From positions 992,001 through 1,056,000 of the forward strand of contig JAJTUP010000015.1 in the NCBI GenBank assembly GCA_021399435.1: DNA of 64,000 bases, read 5' to 3'. This document shows positions 1 to 11,895 of this stretch, piece after piece. The position numbers were made by a program, and so were the translations under genes. This DNA is from Diaporthe sp. PMI_573 (taxonomy: Eukaryota; Ascomycota; Sordariomycetes; Diaporthales; Diaporthaceae). The notes beneath the pieces were generated by a model. That model ran no database searches. It saw only the letters and a list, made by a program, of their open reading frames with translations, and was not told where the DNA came from. Every line of letters begins with the position of its first letter. The stretch's first letter is position 1.

Positions 1-126
1 TAGATGATTCTCTTTCCACTCATTGATTCATGATGAGGTCTCTGGACGACTCCAGAGGCCAGTTTTGTGGTCGCATCCTTCATTAATCCACACAAAAACG
101 TTCTTTCTTTCCTTGATCCCTGTCTT

Positions 127-1896
127 TTAGACAGCGTTGCTGGGGCCAGAAGCCTCACCGTCGTGGTGTCCCGCGGCGGGAGTCTCGGACTTGGAGAAGT
201 CGCGCGCGCCGGGCTTGAAGTGCATGTTGTCGGTGGTGACGGGCTCGTCCAGGGGCTTCCAGGACTTGGACTTCCAGGGGATGACGCCCAGGACGTACAT
301 GGAGTCGACCTCCTCGAGGGAGCGGCCCTGGGACTCGTTGACGAAGAAGAAGGTGATGAGGACACCGAGGAAGCAGCAGCCGGCGAAGACGTAGCCGTAG
401 CGGTAGCTGATGGCGGCGGTGATCCAGGGGGTGAAGAAGGAGATGAGGAAGTTCCACAGCCAGTTGGCGGCGGTGCAGAGGGCCATGGCGACGGCACGGT
501 AGCGGGACGGGAACATTTCACCCACGATGGCCCAGACAAGAGGTCCCCACTATTTGAGTGCGGGTTAGCGGAGTCGATCTCACTAAAGATGCATCGTGCA
601 GGGTTTTGATGGGGCATGTAGGAACTTACGGTAACAGCGAAACCGACGATGAAGAAGCAGGCGGAGGCAATCATAGCAGAGCCAACGGACGAGTTGGTGC
701 GGGCGTTGGGGTCGTTGGGGTTGCCATCAGGGTACAGGGCGAAGGAGCCGAGAGACGCGAAGATGATGAGCCAGATGAACATCCAGATACCGCCGATGAT
801 CATGGAGATACGGCGGCCGAACTTCTGGCCGACGTAGAGACCACCGAAGGTGGAGAAGACGTTGACGGCACCGAGGATCATGGAGGTGATGTACGAGTTG
901 GAGATACCGACGGACGAGAAGATCTGGGTGCCGTAGTAGAAGAAGAAGTTGGCACCGGTGAGCTGCTGCAGGGCCTGCAAGGCCATGCCGACAAGGACAC
1001 GACGCAGCATAGCCGGAGCAGTGAAGATCTCGTACCACTTGGGCTCGCCACCGGCAACCTCAGCCTCGTACTTCTCGCGAATCTCAGCCAGCTCGTGCTG
1101 GACCTCCGGGTGGTCAACCGAGACACAAGAGATGAGAGCCAGAGTCTGGGCGGCCTCGGCTTCCCCACCGCGGCGGTACTGCCAGCGGGGAGACTCACGC
1201 ATGGTCAGCATACCGGCGCCCATGATGGCGGGGGCGATGAAACCGATGCCCATGGTGATTCGCCATGAATTCTCGGACTCGATGGACTCGGTACCGTAGT
1301 TGACGCAGTAGGCGACAAAGATACCGAGGGTGATGAACAGCTGGTAGGCGGAGACGAGAGCACCACGTGCTTGGCGGGGCGCGGTCTCAGACTGGTACAT
1401 GGGCGTCAGGACGGAGAGCGCACCGATGCCGAAACCGTCAATGAGACGACCAATGACAATCTGGTACCATTTGTCCGTGGTAGTAATGCACACGACGTTG
1501 CCGACGATGTAGACGATACACCAGAAGGTGATGGAGAACTTCCGGCCGACGCTATCGGCGATGGGGGCAGAGACCAGAGCGCCAACCAGGCAACCAGCGC
1601 AGAGCATGGCTACCATCAGACCTTGCCGAACATTACCGAGACTCAGGACGCCGTTCTTTTGGGTGTCGCCAAAGTGATCCCTGAAGTTGGCCATTTGTGT
1701 GTAACCGGAGATGGAACCACCTTCCCACCCGAAGATGAAACCACCGAGAGAGACGAGCAGGCCCATGATGATGACCCGGAGGTTGAGGACCTTGACGGGC
1801 GGATAGTTGCCCGCGTACTCGTTGGCGGCGGCATCCTTCTCGTGGCCATTTGGCGGTGTTGAGGCACCGCTGGCCGGTGTTTTCTGCCGCAGACAT
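127..1896 (-). CDS. MFS sugar (hexose) transporter, 5' frame broken
   Basis: This is a plasma-membrane monosaccharide:H+ symporter of the sugar porter family. Two exons are seen: about 1896-630 and 549-127, with an 80-bp GT-AG intron at 550-629. The protein has a sugar-porter N-terminal membrane segment (GLLVSLGGFIFGWEGGSISG), the loop motif YQSETAPRQARGAL, the central RESPRW motif and a C-terminal ESQGRSLEEVD matching the family's PETKGRSLEEID. About 560 residues and twelve membrane segments fit the family. The only nearby ATG (1896-1894) opens MSAAENT and then lies in a different frame from the transporter. The combined exon length is one base over a multiple of three. Either one extra base near 1850-1890, a sequencing error, or an unseen upstream exon explains this. 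The family call is firm; the start is not. Confidence 0.85.
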
Positions 1897-4800
1897 GTTT
1901 GTTGAAGTTGTGATATTGGCCGTGCGAGACACGCGGTGTTGGTGTCGTTGGTGTCGCAAGGCAGGGGGATGTCGAGTAAGACCCGAGAGGAAAGATGTAG
2001 ATATGGATCCGGGGGGGGGGGCGAGATGCTTAGATAGATATACGAGGTATGAAGCCTGATCGTAATGAAGTCCAAGCACCAAGACCATAGCGGGATCGAG
2101 AGCTTTTATGGGCTGGGGAAGAATTCCATGGTGGCTTCCGTGGGCATGTCACGAGGGTGACTCCAGACCTCCGTAGTCTTCTCCATGGGCTAGTGGCATG
2201 GAGACACTGGAGAACATACGCCGGGGCGTCCAGCTTGGGGAGCGTGACCGACCAGGTGCTGGGTGCCGTGGGGTGACAAAACATTGCATTGTCACCACAG
2301 GTATATCGGGCGGGTCCAGCGGAACCCTCCTTGACGCCATCATGGTTTGGCGTGCGACCCGGGGGCCATCGGGGTGCCATGGTCGAGAGCCAAAGGCCTG
2401 GAATGATCGTCACGGTCTGGGCGATGAACCTTGTGGAGATGCACGAAACTTTTGCGGAGCTGAACCTGGAGATCTCTCATCATCCGCAAAATGTCCGCGC
2501 CGAGAGAACGCCCGAAAGGGAGAAAATAAACCGCGACCTCTGGCGATGGGCCGGCGACGGTCGCATGATTGCTCGCCAACCTCCCCGGAGAGGAGGATGC
2601 CAACCTGCATGCGAGTGCAACACGACGTGCCATCACGGGAATAGGAGCATACTGCTGAGGCCGGACGACGCGGTCGTGGCTGGTTGTGTGTCTAGTCCCA
2701 GTAGCTCGGAGACTTAGCCGAGCGCCCACCGTGCAGCAGAGGCGTGGTACTCCAGACGGTGGCTTGCTTAGATCAGCCTCATCTCGACGACACCCCACGG
2801 TTCCATCGCCAGGGTCCGGGGCGCGAGACTACGAGGAACGCCCGAAAAATCACCAGCCCCAAGCACGAGCCGTTCCTGGCAGGATGGCACCGCATGGACG
2901 AGACTGTGACGTAACCGGCGAGCTTGCAGCTCTGGAGACTGATGGGGTCTGTGAGGACCTGAGGGCTGTCCACCTTTTTTCTTTTTTGCGCGCCACCGAC
3001 TGACTCGAGGCATTCAAAGAGCTTGCTCAGGTTGCTCACGAATTTGCGCGGGCATGGGACGAGAGACCGGAGTGGCTACTGCGAGTCGACTGCGAGTCGT
3101 CCGATCTGGACTCGGACGATCGCCGTCCTTGGAAGAGACAACGACACCGGCTGATTAAACTGGGGCTCAGAGAGATGTCGTTGCGTGGGGCCAAGCCGCC
3201 AAGTCACGAATGCCGAGGCGGCTTCCGCCAGCCAGCGGCCTGAATATTACATCAGAGGGGACCAGATGCCGTGTGCAGGTACCCACTGTTAGGACCCGTC
3301 AAACGGGCCGTTTGGTCGGGCTGGTCGGATCTCGCTAGGGACCCATGAGGATCAAATTTTGAGCCGCAGAGCCTCCGAGATGGTACGTCCTTCGCCTGAG
3401 GCTCGGAAGAGCGAGGTCGACAGCAGCGCCACGCCAGCAGGCGCCTCCCTGTTCGGGGCTGTCAATGCGATCGTAGTCCAGGTCGAATGAGGCCGGGAGG
3501 ACACGGCATGCTCCATGGATATTACATCGTCACGAGGACGAAGAAAATGCCGCCCGTTTCCAAGAAACGACCAAACCTGGCTGACGTAGGGAGATTGACA
3601 TTCCTTGGCCACGTTCTGTTTTAAACGAATGGCACCCTGGCATTGAAGTTAAACATTTTATCTGAAATCCCGCACCGTTGATACAGCGAGATTGACTGCG
3701 CGAGACAGAAAACTGTTGGGAGACAGTGCATATTCCGCCGACGTTGCATCCCACCGAGGGTCGCTGCGAATGATTCGCCGATCCCTAACCCCTTTTCGCG
3801 GTGGACTGCATGTATGGCCGACAGCGGTCCAACAATGTTTGACTGTACTTGCAGGGCGAGCATTCTGTCCCAGTCCCATCCGAGCAATGGCCAGCTTTGA
3901 TGATCGTGGAGGTCAGTGAAGCAGCAAAATGCTGTCAAGATTCCTGCCTCTGATCTTCCTGTTCCCAGAATTGAGCAGCGAGAGCGAACAGATGGTAATT
4001 CCCCCGAGGTACGCCCTGCGCTTGCTGGACAACCTGGGCGGAGATTGCCCGACATCGCCTGCGCAAGTAAGTACCTGTACTTGCGGGGAGTGGTAGTGGC
4101 CTCGCATGGTCGGACTGGAGCCGGATGAGGTGGCCCGGAAGGTGGACGGCGAGGCCGCACCATGGAACGACCCAGGCAGAGGGCAACTGGAACTGGCCAG
4201 CATCCAATTCCCACCGCTAACGGTCATCATTCCAACCTCAAAGTACGATCGCGGCAGCCTGGCCGATTCCACCACAACACATCGCCAGCCAAATGTTTCA
4301 GCCATCAAGACTTTTTATGACACATGCTGCCTCAATTGTCGTAGTCGGGTGGGAGGGTCCGAAACGTCATTTCTCGCTATAGGGGCTGTAGGAGCTGTAT
4401 GGTATGGTCCCGGCTTCGCTTTAAAAAAAACGGTCCATCAGGTATGGGCTCATGGCGGTCGGAACTTCAGCATCGCTGCTAGCAGTGTCGGCGTCGCTGC
4501 GGCAAGAGTGAGTTGCTTATAGTCATCATAGTCCTTCTTCGAGCGATGCGAGGACTTATGTCCTCTTTATAGACGTTCCGAATGAGTCGAAATGCGTGAG
4601 TTCCGGCCTCGTTCGAACGGACGTGGAGACTTGGTGCAGTGTCGTGCTGGAAAAGTCTGCACACATCAGACATTGTGGGACACCATCCACCACCATAACT
4701 GGGTGCTGAACCTTATCTCTGAGTTTTCTCTGCCCTCCATGAAGGTTCTCGTTGCACTGCTTGGTTGATGCGGGTCTGGAGTGAAACCCTGTCGTCCTCA

Positions 4801-7482
4801 GATCGCCAGATTCGAACGACGCAGCCCCAGCGCGGTGAAGACAATGCCCATCCTGTTTGCAACGTGTCAGCTGAGCCCCCTTCCCTCTGTCCAAGATTGC
4901 TCGACTTCCGGGAGCATCCATCACTCCACGAATCCGCATAGCATGTGAGGGCAGCATGGTGAATACTGCTCGCCCGGCGCGGCGCGAGGGCCGTGGTGTT
5001 GATGATCCTGAGACCGCAAGGATCTTCGCCCTGATTCCTCACTGCGGCTTGCGCTGTCAGAGCCCGCGGAATATGGCCACCTGGCCCAGGAAGCTCCACC
5101 GATAATCGTTGGCCCAGTTTTAGCCAGGACCAAATGCGACCTTGACAGGACAATCACATCCGGCAAGGTGGGCTAGCCGCTGAGTGGTCGACCTTGATGG
5201 TAAAATGTGGCCGAGTGTGCTGTTTTTGTTCCTCCTCGCAACGGTAGCGGGCATAAAGCGCCCAATGTCAACGGCTGCGTCGTATGTAGGCCATCGTAGC
5301 TATCCATCCCCCGGCCCCCGGTGATGTGGACCTCCGGTCTCTGGTCTGGGTATCGTTGGCCTTCGATCGGTGCGTAGTCAATCTTGCCCGGCATGCCTCC
5401 TACTGCCTACTACGTCGAATCGGGATCTGAAAGACTTTGGTGGTGATATTGATTATCGACGCGAAAAGGCCAGGTGGTTTGTATCATACCGCAGTCAGCG
5501 ATCCACGCCGTCTTCCTACCATCATGATCGAGTTCGCTGCTGAAGCGGAGCACACATGCCGATTAACTTCACCGGAATCTTGTCCAGTACATTACTGAAC
5601 GCGCTCATCGGTGGAGCATATGTTTCTCATTGGCGACCTCCGAAAGACACGGATATGTTCTTCGGGGCGCTGATTCTGTCCACGGTCAGCTTGGTGTTGT
5701 TCAGAAAGGAAGAGAGGTGGGAAAGAAGCCGAGCACTTACCTCCCAAAGGCTCCAGTTGGAAGTATAGAAGCTCGTTTTCTGATTCTCGATGTGAGTGCG
5801 CAGCTCAGATCGCTTGCGCGCACCATGCAGTTCATAAGCGCCGTTCCTGCACACGGCTGTGGTTCGACGTTGTCTTCGATCGCAATTCTCCTCACCGAAC
5901 CCGTCAAGTGTTTCTGTTGATGCTCGAGCAAGCCTTACAGTTGAGGCAATGACCCGGCGCTATCTCTTAGCAGTGTCGTGGTCAGCTTGCTCCGCATAGA
6001 GCTTGTACCGGCGGCAATACCCCTTTCGCTCCTTTTCCCAGTCAGACGCAAGTGCAGCTGAATGACTGTCCGGGATATATTGATCATCCTCTTGACGACA
6101 CGACCATGCGTCGAGTCTGCAGGCGATATGGTGTCATCTTGGGTGTGTTTGACAAGAAGACTGATTGTTTGCCGTCAACGTGGCAAGAATGTCTCTCAAG
6201 TGAGCGGCTGGTGCGGTGGAAAACGGAGAGATCATCCTTGGTGCAAGACCATACTGTACACCACAGAGCGGGCATATTGCTAAAGAGCCAAGTGGTCCAT
6301 TGTCCGAGGCAATGTGCTGGTCAGGCATCACACGCGTCGCCTGCGCATGCATCAAGTGTGGTTCGAAGCTGATGATAGACGAGACGTCTTCACAAGGTTG
6401 TCTGTGAGAAAACCATGGGAGAAAGGGCACCATGGCATGACAAGCACGGAAAGGGAGGACGCATGCGTCGCTCGAACGCAAGAGGGGGGGAAGAAAAGAG
6501 CAGGGCAGAGAAGAAGAACAGCGGAGGACGTGAGCAAAGCCGCGTGAGCAGGCAAGACACCAGCATTTAGTAATGTCTGGGGCACAAAATCGGGAACCAG
6601 TCGTCGGGCTTGAAATTCTGGGGAAGGGATGTCAGAGCCCCAGGTTGAGAGTGAACCGAGGACAAACCCCGGCCGGGGTGTTAGGCTCTGGAACGTGGGG
6701 GCCGTTCTTCATATTACACGAGGAAATGTCCTTTTTACCTGGGCCCGTCATCCGTACCAGGTTGTCCCGGGTCCCTGATGGGAAAAGGAGTACAGCCAGA
6801 CAGCCAGACAGTCAGGCAGGCAGGCTGGGATACTGTCGTGAGGCTGGCCGGCCCGGGAGATTCTCGCAGCTTCAAGGCATTGATTGCCTGAGTTGATGTT
6901 GGGCCTACCTTGACGTGAGGACTTGGTATGAAAATGGCCAGCAGTGATTCCCCCTGACATCCTCACAACTGTGCGATGTCACGACACAGCACGCCAACGG
7001 CAGGGGAAAGAAAGTACTGTGTGGTATACAGTAAGGAAGGGTGTTTGTGTGCAGAAAACCCAATTGGAACACAGGGCACCCTTGCCCTGATGCGCACATG
7101 TTGCCTTGCGCTCCGAAAACCGTCTCGCTGGGATTGTGCAGATAGTGATCGTGTGTGTCGAAGGCGTCAAGTGGTTGGGCAGAGGCAAGCTGCTGAATGC
7201 TCCAACGAACTGGTGGGTGGGCAACCCCAGGGAACCCCCACACTCAAACGTTGCCCAGCTGCAATCCCCACATGGAGCAAAGCAGCGCACCAGACAGGGG
7301 TGACCGCAGATTTTACACAACACCACCCGACTACACCCGTGAGCAGCTCGTCTAGAACAGGCCATCCTTGCAACTCAACCAGCACCACTCTCACCACCAC
7401 CGCCAACATCACCACATCAGCACCACTCTGCAGACCCGTCTCATCCCTCACTTTGAGCACAGCCCTCAACTGGGCCGCCAGG
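1897..7482. other. Long gene-free stretch
   Basis: About 5.6 kb without a gene I can support. Open frames on both strands are short, overlap each other and show no family motifs, signal peptide or convincing exon chain. A run of ten G lies at about 2011-2020, in the leader region of the sugar transporter. The interval presumably holds the transporter promoter and the promoter of the DUF2470 gene. A non-coding RNA or a fast-evolving small gene cannot be excluded by reading alone. Confidence 0.6.
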
Positions 7483-8256
7483 ATGGTCACCACACGCTCC
7501 TCAGCCGCTGCCCTGGCGCGCTCACGATCAGGCACACCAGCTACCCAGCCCACACCATCCTCCACCAACACGGCAGGGCCGAGCATCGACCCTGTCACCA
7601 AGAAGCGGACCATAGCCCACATGAACAGGGACCACACCGACGACATGTCTGCCATTCTACAGCACTATTCCCGTCTGTCCGCCGCCGCCGCCGACGCAGC
7701 CGAGATGCTGGACCTTGATCTTACCTCCATGACCATCCGCTCCGCGTCGGGCACGCACACCCTCCCCATCACCCCGCCGATGGATCACTGGGACGACCGC
7801 CGCGCAAGGCTGGTGGCCATGACGGCCGAGGCGCGCCAGGCCCTGGGGCTCGACAACAATGACGAAGCCGCTGCCACCGCCCCGGGCCCTGTCCCGCGCT
7901 ACGTCCCGCCGCAGGGGACAGACTGGGTCAGCTTCGCGGGCGTGTCCTTCTACTTCCTGTGCGCCGGCCTGGTCTACGGCGGCCTCGTGACCCCGGAGTC
8001 ACCAGCCTGGCGCGCCCTCGACGCCGTCCGCTTCCCCCGCGGGCCCGTGGCCTTCATCTGGCTCGTCGAGGTGCTCTTCCTGCCAGTGCTGGCCATCCAC
8101 GTCGCCGAGGCCTGGTGGATGGACCGCTCGCGCCTCGCACCGGCCGGCGTGCCCCGGGGCTCGAGGGTCTGGCTCCTGTGGGTGGGCAATGCCTTCCTCG
8201 AGGGCATCCCGGCCTACCGGCGGTGGGATCGGGTGGTGAAGGCCAAGGCGAGCTAG
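7483..8256 (+). CDS. DUF2470-domain integral membrane protein
   Basis: A single-exon protein of 257 residues. The N-terminal part (roughly residues 45-130) carries a DUF2470-type domain starting AHMNRDHTDDM, related to the C-terminal domain of HugZ-type heme-handling proteins. It ends near DHWDDRRARLV. The C-terminal half has about three hydrophobic segments (around WVSFAGVSFYFLCAGLVYGG, VAFIWLVEVLFLPVLAIHV and VWLLWVGNAFLEGIPAY), so the domain is anchored to a membrane. The ATG at 7483 was chosen because the frame upstream is a low-complexity Ser/Thr/His stretch that looks like untranslated leader. The biochemical role is unknown. Fungal proteins with this layout are usually listed as integral membrane proteins. 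Confidence 0.75.
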   Translation: MVTTRSSAAALARSRSGTPATQPTPSSTNTAGPSIDPVTKKRTIAHMNRDHTDDMSAILQHYSRLSAAAADAAEMLDLDLTSMTIRSASGTHTLPITPPMDHWDDRRARLVAMTAEARQALGLDNNDEAAATAPGPVPRYVPPQGTDWVSFAGVSFYFLCAGLVYGGLVTPESPAWRALDAVRFPRGPVAFIWLVEVLFLPVLAIHVAEAWWMDRSRLAPAGVPRGSRVWLLWVGNAFLEGIPAYRRWDRVVKAKAS

Positions 8257-9167
8257 AGCTAGGTGGTCCGTGTCGAGAATGGATTTCCTCTGTTTTGCCG
8301 TCGCTAGCACTTTCTGCTTCCTGTGACCCCGTGCATGCTTGATATCGCTTGATCTACCTCTTGCAGCCGGCCACTTCGCGCGGACCTCCCGTCAGTAGCA
8401 CAAATGTTGTTCGTTAAAAGAACAACTCTCCCCTGGCCATTAGCCGTTAAACGAATCCCCCATTGGCGGCGGGTCGCGCGGCGCACATACCTCAGAACAA
8501 ATGTATTCAATTGCCGCCGGGCCACTCTGCTGAGCCCTCAGGCAGTATAGCACAGCGGACTTTTCATAAGGTCTATCAAGCCGCATGAGCTGACATCGCG
8601 TACATCTGTAGACGCCCGGGCGCAAGAAGACAAACTGGATCAAGGAAGGGAGAGTGCACCGAAAGAAAGTCAAGTAAGAGGCCTGGTGGGGAACCAATGA
8701 GGTTTTCGTATTTCCGGTGCTGAGCACCCCACGTCCCACCCTCCACAAGTATGCTTGTATAACAGTAAAGATCTACGATGCTTGTCAGGGGTTGAAGCTC
8801 GGACGGTGATGATGGTATCAAAGCTTGCATATGCTTCCTCACATCCGAGATGGCCTGCAGGACATGATGATCACCCGCCCAAAGGATTTCAGACGTCACT
8901 CGCGCAAAGCAACCAGTAAACGACATCCAGATTCAAATGCTTTAAACTCCATAGGATGCACGCAGTGGCGGACCAATTCCAAGCCCGACAATCTGTATCC
9001 AAAGAATTGGTATTGTATAGACAAGCGTACCTTCATGCATCGTACATTAATGATTACACATCGCCCTGACCAGGCGTACACCGCGTGCCCTGGTCATAAC
9101 TTATCCAGCACTATACAACCTTGCGCCCACACACGGGGCCGGTCCGTTGCTAACGGATGACAGGCAT
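8257..9167. other. Intergenic, convergent 3' ends
   Basis: About 900 bp between the 3' end of the DUF2470 gene and the 3' end of the reverse-strand phosphatase gene. No coding signal was recognised. It presumably holds both 3' untranslated regions. Confidence 0.5.
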
Positions 9168-11213
9168 CTATTTCACCTGCAAGTGCCTGATCCCAATCCC
9201 TAGCAGCTCGTGCAAGGAAGGTATTCCCTCTACTGCGAGCCAAGCGATGCCTGCAGTATGTGATATGTCAGTCTAAATGCTCGACCCTTACACAGCATGG
9301 GAGGAATGAAATCAAGCCAGGACTCGCCTGTATAAACCACCAGCTTAGTGACGACCTCGACGTCGTACTTCACCCTCGGCTTGACCAGTCGTGAAAACAT
9401 CTCCTTCTCGCCCAGCTCGTCCTCCTGGTTCTGCTGCACAAATATCATCGGCCCCTCCTCCTCCTCCGGCTCCTCCTTCACCATGGGCGTGCTAGGACTG
9501 GGCGACCTCCGCAGGTCCGGGCTGGCGCGGGTGATCATGACCCGCGCAGCCGCCTGCCCCATCTGTTGTTCGTAGTCGGCCAGGGCAGTCGACCTCCCCG
9601 CGGCGTGGTGGTCCTTATCCTCACTGCTCGCGGCTGAGAGGGCCGCCCCGTCTGCCTGGAACCTCTCGCGCAGGTCACCGTGGCTCTTCATGCTCCCGTT
9701 GGACCCGATGCTTTCACGCCGCCTGCGCTCCCTGTACGCCAGAGCCTCGTACGCGTCCGCCGCGCTCTGCGGCCCAATGGATACGCTCCGCCCCCTGGTG
9801 GGCGCCCTCAACGTCTTGACGAACCCAGGGAAGTCCCTCATCGTGGGCAAGACGTTGTCCGTGCGCAACCTGAGGAGGTTTGGAATGTTCTTGTACTCGG
9901 ACGCTGGCACGAAGAAGCGCCTTGGAAGCGACACGCCGAGGCGCTCGACAATTCGGAACACGTACGGCAGAGACTTGAGCAAGAAGGGCTTCATGGTCTC
10001 GCGCCAGACTATAATCGTCAGCACGCCGAAGACGATACGCCCAATAGTCATGGGCCAGCTGAGGCCCGGGAAGGGCCCGTCCAGGTTCGCGGCGCCCAGG
10101 TGCCACAGGCCGGCCTCCAAGCCTATCATAACACCGGCGAAGGCGACTGAGTCGTCGAAACAAGGGCAGTCATCCGCAGGCTCAGGGTGAACCCGCACTA
10201 GGACAATGATGGTCAGGGCGACGAGTAATGGCGCGGTCCAGCCACTAGCTTGGAGGTACGCATCGAGGGGCGGGCCGTAATAGAACTCGACCAGCGAAAT
10301 GGCAGCCCCCATAGCGGAGCCAATAATGACGTCGAGAAAACCATGCATGCCACAGTACAGCCGACCGATAATAATCGATGCAGCGTAGAAATACCCCAGC
10401 AGCTCAAGCATCAGCGCTGTCGTCGGAGAGAGACTGTTCTCGCCGGACCGCAGACACAGCACAGCATACACAGCAACAGAGACGGCATTAGCAGAATGGG
10501 TGGAAGGAAAGCCATATTCGAGGGCGGCGGAGCCTGACATGGTGATCCGGTTCAGCGGAGGTGACAGAGGCCGGGGCAGCGAGAACATGTCCTTGATGAA
10601 GCCTGTGAAGAAGACCCCCTCGGCCAGGATGTGTACCAGTCCCTTGCCAAACGCCGGAAACCCACACCAGAACAGGATAGGCAGGCCGATCATGAAGAAG
10701 GTATGGGTGCCGAGGTTGGCCGTGATTGCGAAATAGCTATCGAGGGCAGGCGTGCGCACGGCGTCCTGGAAGTACGCGAGGTAGGGCGTCTCCCAGCGGA
10801 TCAGAGGTAGCATCGCTTGCCGGAGGTTGTAACGCCATGTTGGAAGTGTTTGTCTGTCTTTGTGTGGCACAAGAGTTAGCCAAGTGAACCCAAGACCAGA
10901 TAGTTGCGCCTGTTGATCCCAAAATTCTGAGCCAGGGCCAGGAGCGGCCGAGGATGCGACTGCACAGGTGCACGAGGATGCGCCGTTGCCGGGGGCACTC
11001 AGACGAGCGCGCAGTGGGAGCCAGAGGGGAAACGCAGGACAGGCAAGCAGACGGCGACATACAGTGGTCCAGGCTCCTCAAGCCCGCGTCGACGACCTCG
11101 CCCTTGGCCTCGTGGCCGTTTGGCAGAGCCGAGTCTGGGTTGTTCAGATTAGAGTTGGGCGGGGCATCGTGGAGCTCTGAGCCTGAGCCGGAGCCATGAT
11201 GTGTTCGATTCAT
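9168..11213 (-). CDS. LCB3: Dihydrosphingosine 1-phosphate phosphatase (PAP2 family)
   Basis: An ER-membrane lipid phosphatase that removes phosphate from long-chain base phosphates, controlling ceramide and stress signalling. Three exons: 11213-11063, 10857-9328 and 9250-9168, giving 587 residues. PAP2 motifs are visible: KDMFSLPRP (motif C1, K-x6-RP), FPSTHSAN (C2, containing the PSTH) and GRLYCGMHGFLDVIIG (C3, with catalytic His and downstream Asp). Several membrane segments follow. A Ser/Arg-rich soluble region lies before the C-terminus. The first junction completes the family sequence DHY-RQTLPTWRYNLRQ. The last intron (9327-9251) starts with GCGAGT, not GT, and ends in CAG. Splicing it yields the conserved end YTGIAWLAVEGIP, while reading through gives an unrelated tail. 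The symbol is by homology to yeast Lcb3/Ysr3. Confidence 0.9.
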
Positions 11214-11895
11214 GGACCACAGATGGGTTCCTCCTCCTCATGTGTCCAGCCTGCCTCGGTACGTGATGCTGCGCTTCAGAGACAAGGATCGCAGAGGCAT
11301 CGACCGGGTCGAGAAGAGTGGCGTGAAGCCGGGCTGCAGCGGTTGACGGGCGTGGGAGGGAACCTGGAAAGATGGCGAGGGCTGATGCGGTATCGATAAG
11401 ATCGTCTTGTCGAGGCGAGGCGAATCGGGTCGACCTGATTCGAGCCGTGCAGTGCAGATGAGGTGCAGCGCAATGCGGTCCCCCCACGGTTGAAGACAAA
11501 CGATGGGGTCGTCAAGACACGAGGCTAATAAACAGCTGCTGTCCAGGTCCGCAACCCCAGTTCATAATCTGCATACTGCACAGTACTCGTGACGTGCGAG
11601 AAAGGGCGTGGTAGGCAAGGATGAATAAGAGCAGGCTTCCCAGGTTCCCTGCCTGTCAGGTCAGTATCAGTGGGGGCCCGTCGGTTCTCTTTGGCGCCAG
11701 GACCCCTGGAAAAGTAAGCCACTGTTCCTGAGGACCTGAGAGTGAGGTGAGACCCCCCCCTCCCCGCGGGTTTGCCCAGCCCGGGTGGAGCTTCAACGAC
11801 CTGTCCGCGGGGCCGAGGCAGGTAGCGGTGGGTGGGTAGGTACCTAGTGCATTTAATACAGGCACGGGCACGGCAGATACGATATCATCTTACCA
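11214..11895. promoter_or_regulatory. Divergent promoter region
   Basis: The 680 bp between the divergent start codons of the LCB3-type phosphatase and the FabG/OAR1-like reductase presumably holds both promoters. A C-rich run lies at about 11752-11765. No individual element is assigned. Confidence 0.4.

Noticed and set aside
558..1268. Long forward open frame opposite the sugar transporter
   Set aside because: It is a shadow of the transporter exon. The translation is Asp/Gly-rich without motifs, as expected from antisense of GC-rich codons.
6976..7482. N-terminal extension of the DUF2470 protein
   Set aside because: The frame is open but is low-complexity Ser/Thr/His sequence without features; the domain starts well after the ATG at 7483.
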